A stretch of DNA of 64,000 nucleotides from Psychrobacter sp. TAE2020 (GCF_018919485.1 NZ_JAHLMU010000001.1:2237538-2301537); one strand, 5' to 3'. Counted from the first letter of the stretch, positions 37,538-47,239 are shown. A program made the numbers and translations. The notes: a model not told the origin generated them from the letters alone.

Positions 37538-38167
37538 TTAAAAAATAACATCATGTCTAAACAGTAAGATCACCGTCGCAGAGCAAATTAGTAAACCAAG
37601 AAATATATAAAACAAAACATTATCACGAGCTAACTTCTTTTTAATAGCGGAATACCCTAGAGTATCAAAGGTAATATAGCTCTGATTTATGTCAGAGTAA
37701 TCGATTTTTTTTACAGTTTCGATGAAATGTTCAATGAACCAAGAGGGCCAATGCTGTGGTTTGAATGGTGAGATATCACTTACCTTAGTATGGTTTGAAA
37801 ACTTTTCCCAATTATCATTATCTAAATTGAGACTGTGCATACGCCAATCTGTAAAACTATAACCACTTACCTTTTTAGCAAAAACAACAGCCACATCTTT
37901 GTGGTTTTCGTCTTTAAAGATTCTCTGCATAAGCGAAGAGACAACATCCTTTGTGCCCTCTAAACATTGCAAAAAGCTTTGGTCGTTATTGCACAAAAAT
38001 CCTGCGATATTATTGTCTTTATTAAAAGATTCTGAGTGACTCTGTATATGCTTAAATACAGAGTCACTAGTAGTGTTTAATCCACTAATATATATTAATC
38101 TTATCAGAGAGTCCGAAAGGACATCTTTCATAGACTCATCTAGCATGTCGTAACTGGCTATGCTCAT
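37538..38167 (-). CDS. Membrane-anchored BLUF blue-light photoreceptor
   Basis: The N-terminal part (about residues 20-115) is a BLUF domain, which binds FAD and senses blue light. Tyr26 (LIRLIYISGL), Asn49 (FNKDNNIAG), Gln67 (SFLQCLEG), Trp108 and Met110 (FTDWRMHSL) align with the photochemical Tyr/Asn/Gln and the Trp/Met strand of AppA, BlsA and YcgF. A linker with HWPSWFIEHF follows, then one C-terminal membrane helix (about 184-205) and a short basic tail. There is no catalytic output domain. Short BLUF proteins are common in Moraxellaceae; the membrane anchor is less usual. It lies opposite in strand to the hsd genes. Confidence 0.88.
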   Translation of the reverse strand: MSIASYDMLDESMKDVLSDSLIRLIYISGLNTTSDSVFKHIQSHSESFNKDNNIAGFLCNNDQSFLQCLEGTKDVVSSLMQRIFKDENHKDVAVVFAKKVSGYSFTDWRMHSLNLDNDNWEKFSNHTKVSDISPFKPQHWPSWFIEHFIETVKKIDYSDINQSYITFDTLGYSAIKKKLARDNVLFYIFLGLLICSATVILLFRHDVIF

Positions 38168-38643
38168 ATATGTACAGTCATCCCAAGTATTATGCCGTGT
38201 TTTTTACGGCTATCAATCTTACTATTTTAAAGTTTTTATTCAATTTTACCGTATGAAAAACATTAGTAAACGTCCATATTGCCATATATATTCGCTTTAA
38301 ATGAGAGTCACAGCTTCCAACGAGTAGAACAGGTTTGTAATCCAGCTTATGGTAGTTAAAAAGCTCTCTACAGCATTTAAATAGGTTAGATAATTAACGG
38401 AAGTAATAGAGGTGATTTACTGTGCTCATTTGTGCAAATATCTGCAAATAGTCGTATTACCCTAGACCAAGCAATCAACCAATATATAGCTAATACAACC
38501 GTCACGCTGAGCGCTGTTTAAGTAATGCGCAACGGCGGCGGTTTTGCTTTGCCTTTTTTACAGAGTCTTTCATAGGGTTTTAGGCTACAATCAATAAAAG
38601 CAAACAAGCAATCAAATAAACGCTATGTCTAAAGTGGCTAGAT
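38168..38643. promoter_or_regulatory. Region between the BLUF gene and hsdR
   Basis: These 476 bases hold the divergent promoters of the BLUF gene (-) and hsdR (+). A GCCGT..ACGGC hairpin lies near 38192-38208. From 38523 onward the sequence is the parental counterpart of the duplicated leader at 36038, with the shared CTATGTCTAAAGTGG before the hsdR start. No other gene is visible. Confidence 0.6.
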
Positions 38644-41600
38644 ATGACTAATCCCAGCATCAATTTCCAAGAAGAATTTAGCGCAAAAATCCCTGCCTTA
38701 ACCTTACTCACTACGCTAGGCTATCAGTTTATTCCACCAAGCCAATGCAACGCCATGCGTAGCAATAAGCTGCTAGCTAATCAGGCGAATACTAACAAAG
38801 CCACTAACCAAGTGGTATTACTGCCTATCATGCGGGCGTTCTTAGCCAAACAAACTTTTATCTTTGAAGGCAAGCCGCATCATCTATCAGACAGTGCCAC
38901 TGATAAAATCATGCACGAGCTAAACCCAGCGATGAATCTAGGCTTACAGCTCGCTAATGAAAAGCTTTATAACGCCATGCTCTATGGCGTGACAGTCACC
39001 GAGTTTATTGACGGCAAAAGAACTTCCCAAACTGTTGGGCTGATAGATTGGGAAAATATAGATAACAATAGCTTTCACTTTACCGAAGAGTTTGTGGTAC
39101 AAAATAGCGAGGGTACAGGCAATGTTATTCCTGATATCGTCTGCTTTGTGAATGGTCTGCCTTTAGTAGTCATTGAAGCCAAACGCCCTGATTCTAATAG
39201 AGAAGGGCAATCGACTAACGCTCAAGCTATCTCCCAGCACATTCGTAATCAAGGTCAAAAACAAATCCCGCATCTATTCGCTTATAGCCAATTACTGCTA
39301 GCGGTGAATGGTCATGACGGTCTTTATGGAACCTGTAAAACGCCTGAGAAGTTCTGGGCAAAATGGGTCGAAGAAGAGATCCAAGAGCCAGAGTTTCAGC
39401 GGCTAAAAAACCAAAAGCTTAATGATGAGCAGCTAAGGCATTTATTTGATCATCGTCCTGCTTCTGCTAACAGAGATTACCTATCGCTGATTAATGCGGG
39501 TGATTTGGTGGTTACCGACCAAGACCGCTTAATTGTCAGTCTTTTACAGCCACAGCGTCTGCTTGAGATGACACGCATGTTTACCTTGTTTGATAAAAAG
39601 GCTGGCAAAATTGTTGCCCGTTATCAGCAAGTCTTTGGTATTAAAGCTTTGATTAAACGTATCAGCACTTTTGATGAGCACGGAAGCCGTGATGGCGGAG
39701 TGATTTGGCATACCACCGGTAGTGGTAAATCCTTTACCATGGTGTTCTTCTCCAAAGCACTTATTTGGCTAGAAGCATTAGCACAGTGCCGGGTTATTGT
39801 GGTCACTGATCGTGTCGATCTTGAGACTCAGCTCAGCCAAACCTTTGCCTCAGGCGGCGTATTAAGTGATCGCGACAAAACCGATGCCATGGCAACCTCT
39901 GGTCGTCGTTTAGCACAGCAAATCGGTCACGGTAATGAGCGGGTTATCTTCTCTATTATTAATAAGTTTGGCTCAGCGGTTAAGTATGATGAGTGCTATA
40001 ACGATAGCCCAAATATCATCGTCATGGTCGATGAGGGTCACCGTAGTCAAAATGGTGAGAACAATATTCGTATGAGCCAGGCCCTGCCAAACGCTGCCTT
40101 TATTGCCTTTACCGGTACGCCACTGCTTAAAGACGATAAGACTGAAAATAAATTCGGTAGCATCATTCACTCCTACACCATGCAGCAAGCGGTGAAAGAT
40201 AAAACCGTCACCCCACTGTTATACGAAGAGCGTATCCCTGAGCTCAATACCAATGATCAAGCCATTGATGCTTGGTTTGAGCGTATCACCCAAAAGCTCA
40301 CTAGCGATCAAAAGACCGATCTCAAACGTAAGTTCTCCCAAAAGGGCCAAATTTACCAAACGGAAGGACGTATTGAGCTAATTGCTCATGACATCTCTGA
40401 CCACTTTCAAAACTTTAAACAGCAGCATCTAAAAGGACAGTTGGCTTGTGATTCTAAAGCCTCTGCTATCCGCTATAAGCTGGCGTTAGACAAGATTGGT
40501 AAAGTGTCATCGGTGGTTGCCATATCATCACCTGATACTCGTGAAGGCCATGACACGGTCGATGCTGAATCAAAAGATATCGTCCAGAACTGGTGGCAAG
40601 CCAATGTCGCACCTGCCTATGGTGGCGACGAAAAAGCTTATACCAAAGCGATTATCGAAGCCTTTAGTCAAGATGATGGCCCTGACATTATGATCGTCGT
40701 TGATAAGCTGTTAACGGGCTTTGATGAGCCAAAGAACACCGTGCTGTATATTGACAAGCCATTAAAGCAGCATAACTTGATTCAGGCAATTGCGCGTGTG
40801 AACCGCTTGCATGAGAAGAAGCGCTTTGGTTATCTGATTGATTATCGTGGCATCTTAAAAGAGCTGGATATCACCATTGAAAAGTACCAGGATCTTGCCG
40901 AGCGTACGCAAGGGGGCTTTGATATTGAAGACCTCCGAGGTATGTACAACAGCATGGACACTGAGTACAAGCAGCTACCAAAGCTGCATAGTGAGCTGTG
41001 GGCTATCTTCGCTTCAGTGAAAAATAAACAAGATGGTCAAGCGTTAAGACAAGTGCTAGCCCCTAAGATGCAAGATATCGATGGCAGAGTAGTCGATACT
41101 AAGCTTAAAGAACGTGATGACTTTTATGCAGCTTTAACGGCATTCTCTAACGCTATGAAAATTGCTTTGCAATCGGCGTCTTTTTTTGCAGATAGCTTTT
41201 TTGATAGTAAGCGTGATCGCTACAAAGCCGATCTAAAAGCCTTTGTTAATCTGCGCAAACAAGTACGCGCGGACGCTGATGAAACCATTGATTACGATGA
41301 ATATGAAGCGGATATTCGCAGCTTGCTCGATAAGCATATTGCGGGGCTTGAGGTGCGTGAGGCAAAAGGCGTTTACTTAGTCGATGGCCTAGGCAATGCG
41401 GGCAAGGTAGATAAAAACATTCAGCCTGAGGCAATAAGTGACGATGAAGCTCGTAATCAAACCGATAAGATCACCGGTCGTGTCACTAGAATGATTGAGC
41501 AAGATTTGGCTGATGATCCCTATGCGCAGGAATATTTTTCTAAGCTACTTAAGCAAGCTATTGAAGAAGCCAAAGCAATGTTCGATGCACCAGTAAAACA

Positions 41601-42012
41601 GTACCTGCTGTTTTTCGGTCTTGAGCAACAAGTTGATGAGCGTAAAGTCGTTGATATACCGAATGAATTTATCGATGACTCTGGCAAATTAAACAAACAT
41701 GCGCAGGCGTATTTTGGTTTGTTTAAACAGTTATTTAATGACGATAGCGATGCTACGTTTGCCGAGAAAGGTGTTGATAATGAGCAGCTGGTTGCTTACG
41801 CTTTTAAAATTGATGAGGTAGTGAATACCGCAGTAGCTGAGTATTCTATCAATCCGGCGCAGATTGAGAACGCTATCAGCGTCAAATTACTGCCGATGCT
41901 ATTTGCTGACTTAGGTATTGATAAAGCGCAACAGCTTATAGAAGCCGTGCTCAAGATTACCCGTCTTGGACTCTCAAGAGAGACCAAAATCCCCAGAGCA
42001 ACAAGAGGGTGA
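38644..42012 (+). CDS. hsdR: Type I restriction endonuclease subunit (HsdR)
   Basis: HsdR translocates and cuts unmodified DNA. The 1122-residue protein has the N-terminal nuclease domain (PDIVCFVNGLPLVVIEAKRP, the PD-(D/E)xK core near residue 175). The SF2 translocase follows with Walker A HTTGSGKSFTM (about 360), DEGHRSQ (about 460) and FTGTPL, and then a C-terminal helical region. The length is typical of the family. It is separated from hsdM-hsdS by about 4.8 kb of accessory and repeat DNA and has its own leader. It looks functional. Confidence 0.96.
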   Translation: MTNPSINFQEEFSAKIPALTLLTTLGYQFIPPSQCNAMRSNKLLANQANTNKATNQVVLLPIMRAFLAKQTFIFEGKPHHLSDSATDKIMHELNPAMNLGLQLANEKLYNAMLYGVTVTEFIDGKRTSQTVGLIDWENIDNNSFHFTEEFVVQNSEGTGNVIPDIVCFVNGLPLVVIEAKRPDSNREGQSTNAQAISQHIRNQGQKQIPHLFAYSQLLLAVNGHDGLYGTCKTPEKFWAKWVEEEIQEPEFQRLKNQKLNDEQLRHLFDHRPASANRDYLSLINAGDLVVTDQDRLIVSLLQPQRLLEMTRMFTLFDKKAGKIVARYQQVFGIKALIKRISTFDEHGSRDGGVIWHTTGSGKSFTMVFFSKALIWLEALAQCRVIVVTDRVDLETQLSQTFASGGVLSDRDKTDAMATSGRRLAQQIGHGNERVIFSIINKFGSAVKYDECYNDSPNIIVMVDEGHRSQNGENNIRMSQALPNAAFIAFTGTPLLKDDKTENKFGSIIHSYTMQQAVKDKTVTPLLYEERIPELNTNDQAIDAWFERITQKLTSDQKTDLKRKFSQKGQIYQTEGRIELIAHDISDHFQNFKQQHLKGQLACDSKASAIRYKLALDKIGKVSSVVAISSPDTREGHDTVDAESKDIVQNWWQANVAPAYGGDEKAYTKAIIEAFSQDDGPDIMIVVDKLLTGFDEPKNTVLYIDKPLKQHNLIQAIARVNRLHEKKRFGYLIDYRGILKELDITIEKYQDLAERTQGGFDIEDLRGMYNSMDTEYKQLPKLHSELWAIFASVKNKQDGQALRQVLAPKMQDIDGRVVDTKLKERDDFYAALTAFSNAMKIALQSASFFADSFFDSKRDRYKADLKAFVNLRKQVRADADETIDYDEYEADIRSLLDKHIAGLEVREAKGVYLVDGLGNAGKVDKNIQPEAISDDEARNQTDKITGRVTRMIEQDLADDPYAQEYFSKLLKQAIEEAKAMFDAPVKQYLLFFGLEQQVDERKVVDIPNEFIDDSGKLNKHAQAYFGLFKQLFNDDSDATFAEKGVDNEQLVAYAFKIDEVVNTAVAEYSINPAQIENAISVKLLPMLFADLGIDKAQQLIEAVLKITRLGLSRETKIPRATRG

Positions 42013-42018
42013 TGGCTA

Positions 42019-42846
42019 ATGGTTAAAAGTGGCGTAGTTTATTATGGCGAAGAAAAAATTCACTATGAAGTCGTGCATAAAGCCGTAAAAGACCAGTATA
42101 AAAACGATACGCTTATTACCGGAAAAAGCAAACCGAGCAAACCGAGTAAATCTCGTAAAATCGTTATCAAGGTACATCCTGATCAACGTGTGGTTGCTAC
42201 TGCTCCTATCGATGCTACAGATGCAATAATCCATGATGCGATGATGAAACGCGCACGCTGGATATGGCAAAGCCTACAAGACTTCGCCAAGCAGCAAGAT
42301 CATGTGTTACCTAAGCGTTATGTCAGCGGTGAGACCCAGTTTTATCTGGGTCGTCGTTATGTCCTAAAAGTGCTCATCAATGTAGAAAATAACAAGGTTA
42401 TAAATAGCCTCGTTAAGCTTAGTCGCGGTAAGCTGAATGTAGAATTTTCGCAAAGCGATGCTGAACTAGAAGCTGAAGAACGAGCGAACAAGGTAAAAAG
42501 CCTTATTGATCAATGGTATCAAGATAAAGCAAAAAATCTCTTTCATGCTAGGCTTAAAGCCATGCTCACCAAAGCTTCATGGGTAGAAGAGATACCATCA
42601 TTTAGACTGCTGGCGATGAAGAAACAATGGGGTAGTTGTTCGACAAAAGGCAATCTCATACTCAATCCGCATTTGGTTAAAGCGCCAAAGGAATGCATCG
42701 ATTACGTCATTCTGCATGAGCTATGTCATATCGCTGAGCACAATCACAGTGAGCACTTTTGGCGGCTACTGACGCAAGTGATGCCGAATTGGAAAGAGGT
42801 CAAGGCTAGGCTTGATGGGATGGCTGAGCTTTATTTAAATGAGTGA
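42019..42846 (+). CDS. YgjP-type zinc metallopeptidase (DUF45)
   Basis: This 275-residue protein ends in a metallopeptidase domain with HELCHIAEHNHSEHFW (HExxH zinc ligands plus a downstream His) and KKQWGSCSTKGNLILNPHL. These are the core of YgjP/DUF45 (M48-like) proteins. The N-terminal RKIVIKVHPDQRVVATAP is also typical. It starts six bases after the hsdR stop, a common pairing with type I restriction genes. Its substrate is unknown. Confidence 0.88.
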   Translation: MVKSGVVYYGEEKIHYEVVHKAVKDQYKNDTLITGKSKPSKPSKSRKIVIKVHPDQRVVATAPIDATDAIIHDAMMKRARWIWQSLQDFAKQQDHVLPKRYVSGETQFYLGRRYVLKVLINVENNKVINSLVKLSRGKLNVEFSQSDAELEAEERANKVKSLIDQWYQDKAKNLFHARLKAMLTKASWVEEIPSFRLLAMKKQWGSCSTKGNLILNPHLVKAPKECIDYVILHELCHIAEHNHSEHFWRLLTQVMPNWKEVKARLDGMAELYLNE

Positions 42847-42963
42847 AGACAGTTGAGAGTGATTTATTAAGATATATAAGTCTAGATTTTAGACAAGAGT
42901 CTTAGCTTAAGATGGAGTATATTTTATTTAACTTGACCTATAGATAAATAAATAGATAGATAG

Positions 42964-43128
42964 ATAGGTTGTATTCTTTTGCTATATGCGGTCATGACTC
43001 AAGTTGGTTTTACTAACTTAACCACTGAATGGCGGCACTTTGATTATGGTAATCGGCTTTGGGCCTATAACGACAAGCAAAAAAATGAGTTTTACGGTGC
43101 AGCTCATTGGGACATTGTATTTGCTTAA
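42964..43128 (+). pseudogene. Remnant of an M15 D-alanyl-D-alanine dipeptidase gene
   Basis: The frame opens at a stop within a TAGA microsatellite and reads LLYAVMTQVGFTNLTTEW, RHFDYGNRLWAY and NEFYGAAHWDIVFA before TAA at 43126-43128. This matches the C-terminus of VanX/DdpX-type dipeptidases (M..GF....EWWH.DYG...WA), with Arg replacing the second Trp. Only the last 50 or so residues remain. It lies 53 bases before a DUF819 transporter-like gene, its probable former partner. Confidence 0.75.
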
Positions 43129-43181
43129 TTATTAATAATTCCCAGTTTTGAGAAACTTACATATCAGGTTTAAGGAAGAAC

Positions 43182-44405
43182 ATGATGGAAACATTAATAC
43201 AGGCTGATGATCATTTAGCGTTGTGGACATTCGTTATGGTTGCCGCAACTTCTGCTATTTTCATTGAACAGCGCTACAAGTGGGCTAGTAAAATTCCAGG
43301 CGCCGTCATCGCACTATTGATTGCGATTGCGGCATCGAACATGAAAATCATTCCAATAGATGCCCCTACATACGACATCGTTTGGGGTTATATCGTTCCT
43401 TTAGCCATACCTTTACTATTGTTCAAAACAAACATACAGTCTCTGGTTAAAGAAAGTTGGAAGCTCCTACTACTATTTTTAACTTCTTCTATAGCTACCA
43501 TGATCGGTACTGTTTTGGCATTTTTGGCTTTACGTCACTACATTCCAGAACTGGATAAAGTCAGTGGTATGATTTCAGCATCCTATAGTGGTGGTGGGGT
43601 GAATTACGCTGCCATGTCGGCTAAGTTAGCGCCAAGTGAGAGCATTAATGCCGCTACTATCGTAGCTGATAATATGATGATGGCCTTTTACTTCTTAATA
43701 CTGATTGGCTTAGCTGGCATACCTATTATACGCCGTGTATGGGGCTCGCCGCATACGGATGCAATTGAAAAAAATCCAGAAATGCTAAACAGTCGCACGT
43801 TGTCAGAAGCGTTCTGGAAACCCAACCTCATCTCTTTAAAAGATATTGCAATTTGCTTAGCATCATCAATGTTAATCGTATTGATTTCATTCAAACTATC
43901 AGCATTTTTACAGGCGGTGTTGGGTACTAGTGATAATATTGTGCTTGGCCTTATCATTAGTTTGATCACTGATAAATATCTGTTATTAACAACTATAACA
44001 TTCGTCGTAGTTTCTATTTTTAAAAACTCTTTTGAAAACCTTAATGGCAGTCAAGAACTCGGTACTTACTGTATCTATTTGTTCTTTGTAGTCATAGGTA
44101 TTCCGGCATCGATTAGTTTGATTGTCACCAAAGCACCGCTATTATTTGTGTTTGTATTTATAATTGCTATGGTTAATTTAGCTATTACTATGGGTATAGG
44201 TAAATTATTTAAGTTTAATGTTGAAGAGGTGGTACTAGCTTGCAATGCTAATATCGGTGGTCCTACCACTGCAGCAGCTTTAGCTATTAGTAAGGGTTGG
44301 ACTAATCTAGTAGGCCCGATCCTAGTTATTGGTACTGTAGGTTATGTGATTGGCAATTACGTAGGCACAATTATTTATTTTATAGTCACTCAAATTGGTA
44401 TGTAA
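43182..44405 (+). CDS. DUF819 family integral membrane protein
   Basis: The 407-residue protein has about ten membrane segments. ASYSGGGVNYAAMS and ADNMMMAFYF in the middle and CNANIGGPTTAAALAISKGW near the C-terminus are the paired signature regions of DUF819 (YjcL-like). The internal-repeat layout suggests a secondary transporter. It starts at ATG behind AAGGAAG. The neighbouring remnant of a D,D-dipeptidase suggests an ancestral dipeptide or D-Ala-linked uptake role, which is only an inference. Confidence 0.82.
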   Translation: MMETLIQADDHLALWTFVMVAATSAIFIEQRYKWASKIPGAVIALLIAIAASNMKIIPIDAPTYDIVWGYIVPLAIPLLLFKTNIQSLVKESWKLLLLFLTSSIATMIGTVLAFLALRHYIPELDKVSGMISASYSGGGVNYAAMSAKLAPSESINAATIVADNMMMAFYFLILIGLAGIPIIRRVWGSPHTDAIEKNPEMLNSRTLSEAFWKPNLISLKDIAICLASSMLIVLISFKLSAFLQAVLGTSDNIVLGLIISLITDKYLLLTTITFVVVSIFKNSFENLNGSQELGTYCIYLFFVVIGIPASISLIVTKAPLLFVFVFIIAMVNLAITMGIGKLFKFNVEEVVLACNANIGGPTTAAALAISKGWTNLVGPILVIGTVGYVIGNYVGTIIYFIVTQIGM

Positions 44406-44426
44406 AAACTATCAATGTATAAGTAT

Positions 44427-44454
44427 AAAACCGACACTATTAGCGTCGGTTTTT
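44427..44454 (+). terminator. Rho-independent terminator after the DUF819 gene
   Basis: AAAACCGAC pairs with GTCGGTTTTT across a nine-base loop, 21 bases after the stop codon, followed by T residues. Confidence 0.85.
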
Positions 44455-44785
44455 GCTTTTTAACTCGTCAGAAGTCTGTATTAGCTTTTTTTAAATATAT
44501 TGAAAAATGTTTGATAAGACTGGTTTTATATTACATTAACTATAACAGTCGGTTTAAGCTTGCCAATCTTGCCACCGTTTAGCTTGCTAGTGTAATCAAG
44601 AAGTAGATAAATAAAACAGATAGGATAAATAGAGTTAAACAACAATATTTCAGACAGCAGAATATAATAAGCAAAGACTAGAAGTTTTACTATTATTAAA
44701 GGTTTTAAACTGTCAAAGGTTTTAAAGAGTATTTTTGGGAAAACAGAAGAATAAAGCAGAGGTTTGGATTAAGTAGAAAAAGATA
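44455..44785. other. Intergenic region before tRNA-Ser
   Basis: An AT-rich stretch of about 330 bases lies between the DUF819 terminator and the 3' end of tRNA-Ser. No reading frame, attachment-site repeat or integrase gene was seen. Confidence 0.45.
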
Positions 44786-44876
44786 TGGCGGTGAAGGAGG
44801 GATTCGAACCCTCGATACGCTATTAACGCATACACACTTTCCAGGCGTGCGGTTTCAGCCACTCACCCACTTCACC
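44786..44876 (-). tRNA. tRNA-Ser (anticodon GGA), CCA encoded
   Basis: Read on the minus strand the gene begins GGTGAAGTGGGTGAGTGG and ends CTTCACC-G-CCA, giving a seven-pair acceptor stem, G discriminator and encoded CCA. The anticodon loop CTGGAAA carries GGA (44840-44842). A long variable arm (GTATGCGTTAATAGCGTATC region) and GGTTCGAATCC T-loop are present, as expected for class II tRNA-Ser. It reads UCC and UCU codons. Confidence 0.96.
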
Positions 44877-45028
44877 GTTTTTAGACGGCTTAGTATAGCC
44901 GATAGTAGCCACAATGTCACGGTTTTGAGAACGGTGATTTTGATTAATAGCGCTTATCTTTCTTTATTGGTCAGCGCCTGCTAGGATAGAGCCTAAGTGT
45001 GAACAGCGATAGAGAGATAGAGAGTTAG

Positions 45029-46003
45029 ATGACGACCAACAGTAAGCTAATAACCATAAACCGTAAAAAAAGTGCTGTAACTCAGCTTACAGCAAATCTT
45101 AAAATCAGCATTATGAGCATAACCATCGTTGCCATATCAGGATTATCGATGGCGCATGCTGATGACTTGGCGCAGTGTAACCAGTCTTTCTACGCTGGGA
45201 TTTACCCTGAATTTACTGAAAACAGTAAACTTAGCAAAAATACTCAAGCGTTATGCTTCGATGGTTTTGCGGTGATGTATTCTGGCATCTCACGAACACC
45301 GTTATGGTCAGCTGAATATCTGACTCGTGAGCGTTTGACGCAAGCGAAGCTGATCGACCGTGATGACAGTTTTCATGAAGAGAGCCGCTTACCAAAGTCT
45401 ATGCGTGCCAAACTCGCTGACTACTCAGGTTCAGGCTATGACCGAGGTCATCTAGCACCCAATGGAGATATGGCCAATCGCAGTCAGCAGTACGACAGCT
45501 TTAGTCTGGCCAACATTGCCCCGCAGTCACCGCGTAATAATCGTTATATTTGGCGCAATATTGAATCGGCTACTCGTTATCTAACCCAACAGTATGGCGA
45601 GGTTTATAGCATTACTGGGGTGGCGTTCACCGATAAAAAAGCTAAGCAACTTGAACAGCGAGTTTTAGTACCTAGTCATTTTTACAAAGCAGTCTATATT
45701 CCAACTATCAACCAAGCGGGGGTTTATTACGCGCCGAATGATGAGTCTGAGCGCATAGAGGTTATTAGTTTAGATGAGCTGACAGCGCAGACAGGTATTG
45801 ACGTTATGCCACTGCTAGATCATCAAACCAAGTCAAAAGCCTTGGATTTGCCATTAAAGGCAGGTAATGAAATGGATCCTGCTAATAACAATAATAACAA
45901 TAACGATAATGGCAACAATGCTAACACCGTGAATAAAGACCCTGAATGGATGGGGTTTGTCATGGTTATCATCGACTGGCTATTAGCGCAATTAAAGGCT
46001 TAG
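45029..46003 (+). CDS. Secreted DNA/RNA non-specific endonuclease (NUC1 family)
   Basis: The 324-residue protein has a signal peptide (about residues 20-45, ending AHA-D) and a beta-beta-alpha-metal nuclease domain with the active-site motif YDRGHLAPNGDM. NIAPQSPRNNRYIWRNIE holds the metal-binding Asn, and VYSITGVAF follows. The C-terminus has an Asn-rich run (about 285-305) and ends in a hydrophobic MGFVMVIIDWLLAQL. It is probably periplasmic or extracellular. No immunity gene is evident next to it. Confidence 0.9.
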   Translation: MTTNSKLITINRKKSAVTQLTANLKISIMSITIVAISGLSMAHADDLAQCNQSFYAGIYPEFTENSKLSKNTQALCFDGFAVMYSGISRTPLWSAEYLTRERLTQAKLIDRDDSFHEESRLPKSMRAKLADYSGSGYDRGHLAPNGDMANRSQQYDSFSLANIAPQSPRNNRYIWRNIESATRYLTQQYGEVYSITGVAFTDKKAKQLEQRVLVPSHFYKAVYIPTINQAGVYYAPNDESERIEVISLDELTAQTGIDVMPLLDHQTKSKALDLPLKAGNEMDPANNNNNNNDNGNNANTVNKDPEWMGFVMVIIDWLLAQLKA

Positions 46004-46280
46004 TATTCAATAATTGTCTATTAATATTGACACCTGCTAGAATGTAGTTAAAATAAAACCGCTTAGCTTTTAGGAGTAGGCCACGTCTTCAACTGGCTTA
46101 ACGATACTATTAAAAATAGACCCTTAAGTAAATGTAGGTACTCAAAGTCCATGAGGACAGTGAGCAGTTAAAGGCCATTTTTAAAGGCTGGTAATGGCAA
46201 TACTGAACTCATAAAGCCAAGTGTTGTGATACTTTTAACGACAAGTCATTGCTTAATAGCTTAATGGATAGGAGAAAATA

Positions 46281-46544
46281 ATGATTGACCCTTTTGCTAA
46301 TGATCATCAAAGTATGCAAATTGGTGAGCTAGTTATCGAAAATCAAATGGACAAAATTATTATTTATGGCGACCTTGATTTGCATTTGAATGAGCTTGGA
46401 CGTGAGCAAGCGGAGCAATTACATCGCTTAACGGAGAAAATCCTACAAGCTTTCTCAGATTCCGATAAAAACAGTAATGACGAGTCAATGTCAAAATTAA
46501 AAAGTGACCGAGCAGACGTAAATATAGATAATCCTTTTATGTAA
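46281..46544 (+). CDS. Small hypothetical protein
   Basis: This 87-residue acidic, helical protein has no signal peptide and no family I recognise. DLDLHLNELGREQAEQLHRL forms an amphipathic helix. A good AGGAGA site precedes the ATG. It stands alone between the nuclease and the DUF2147 gene. Confidence 0.6.
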   Translation: MIDPFANDHQSMQIGELVIENQMDKIIIYGDLDLHLNELGREQAEQLHRLTEKILQAFSDSDKNSNDESMSKLKSDRADVNIDNPFM

Positions 46545-46796
46545 CTATTTGATATAGTTTTGATTTTGTAGTAATAATATACTATAAAAAAATTACTAGG
46601 CAAAGTTAGAATTTTGCTTATAATGAATTAGTCCAACGTTTATATTGCTCATTACCTTAATTATTATTAGGCGTTTTGATAAACAACTGATAGACGACTG
46701 ATCAATAGTTAGAATATGGCAAAGGATATAATAAGCGTATAACCCTGTTTTAAAAGTTAACATTTTGAATAATCATCTTACGAAAGGAGTCGATTT

Positions 46797-47180
46797 ATGA
46801 AATTATTTACAAAATCTGTGTTAGCAGTAGCTGGAATCAGTATGGCCACTATGGCATTTGCCGCTGACCCGTTGCACAATACTACTTGGCAAACTTTTGA
46901 TGAAGGCCAACCTAAAGGTCTAGTCAAAATCACCGAATCTAATGGTGTGTTAACGGGTAAGCTAATTGGTGGTTCAACAGAGAAGGCCAAGCAATATATT
47001 GGTACTACTGTGATCACTGGCTTGAAGGCAGACGGTAATGGCAAATACAGTGGTGGTAACATTACTGACCCTGCCAAAAACAAAACTTATCGTATGACTG
47101 CTAATCTAAAGGGTAATACTTTAGATCTAAAAGGTTATATTGGACCGTTTTCTCGTAGCCAAACTTGGAAGAAGAAATAA
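46797..47180 (+). CDS. DUF2147 family periplasmic protein
   Basis: This 127-residue protein has a signal peptide ending AFAA-D. The pattern NTTWQTFDEGQPKGLVKI, GVLTGKLIGG and NLKGNTLDLKGYIG is that of DUF2147, a lipocalin-like beta barrel of unknown role. The start follows AAAGGAGTCG. It forms a single gene closed by the terminator at 47240. Confidence 0.85.
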   Translation: MKLFTKSVLAVAGISMATMAFAADPLHNTTWQTFDEGQPKGLVKITESNGVLTGKLIGGSTEKAKQYIGTTVITGLKADGNGKYSGGNITDPAKNKTYRMTANLKGNTLDLKGYIGPFSRSQTWKKK

Positions 47181-47239
47181 GCTATAGGTCTATTTAGATT
47201 GTACTTGTTTAGAGCTTGCTTATTTAGATTGTAATGATT

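Noticed and set aside
42953..42967. TAGA tetranucleotide run
   Set aside because: Only about four units, in a pseudogene border with no intact gene whose frame or promoter it could switch.
44455..45028. Integration site of a genomic island at tRNA-Ser
   Set aside because: No integrase gene and no duplicated tRNA 3' end were found near it, although such sites are common targets.
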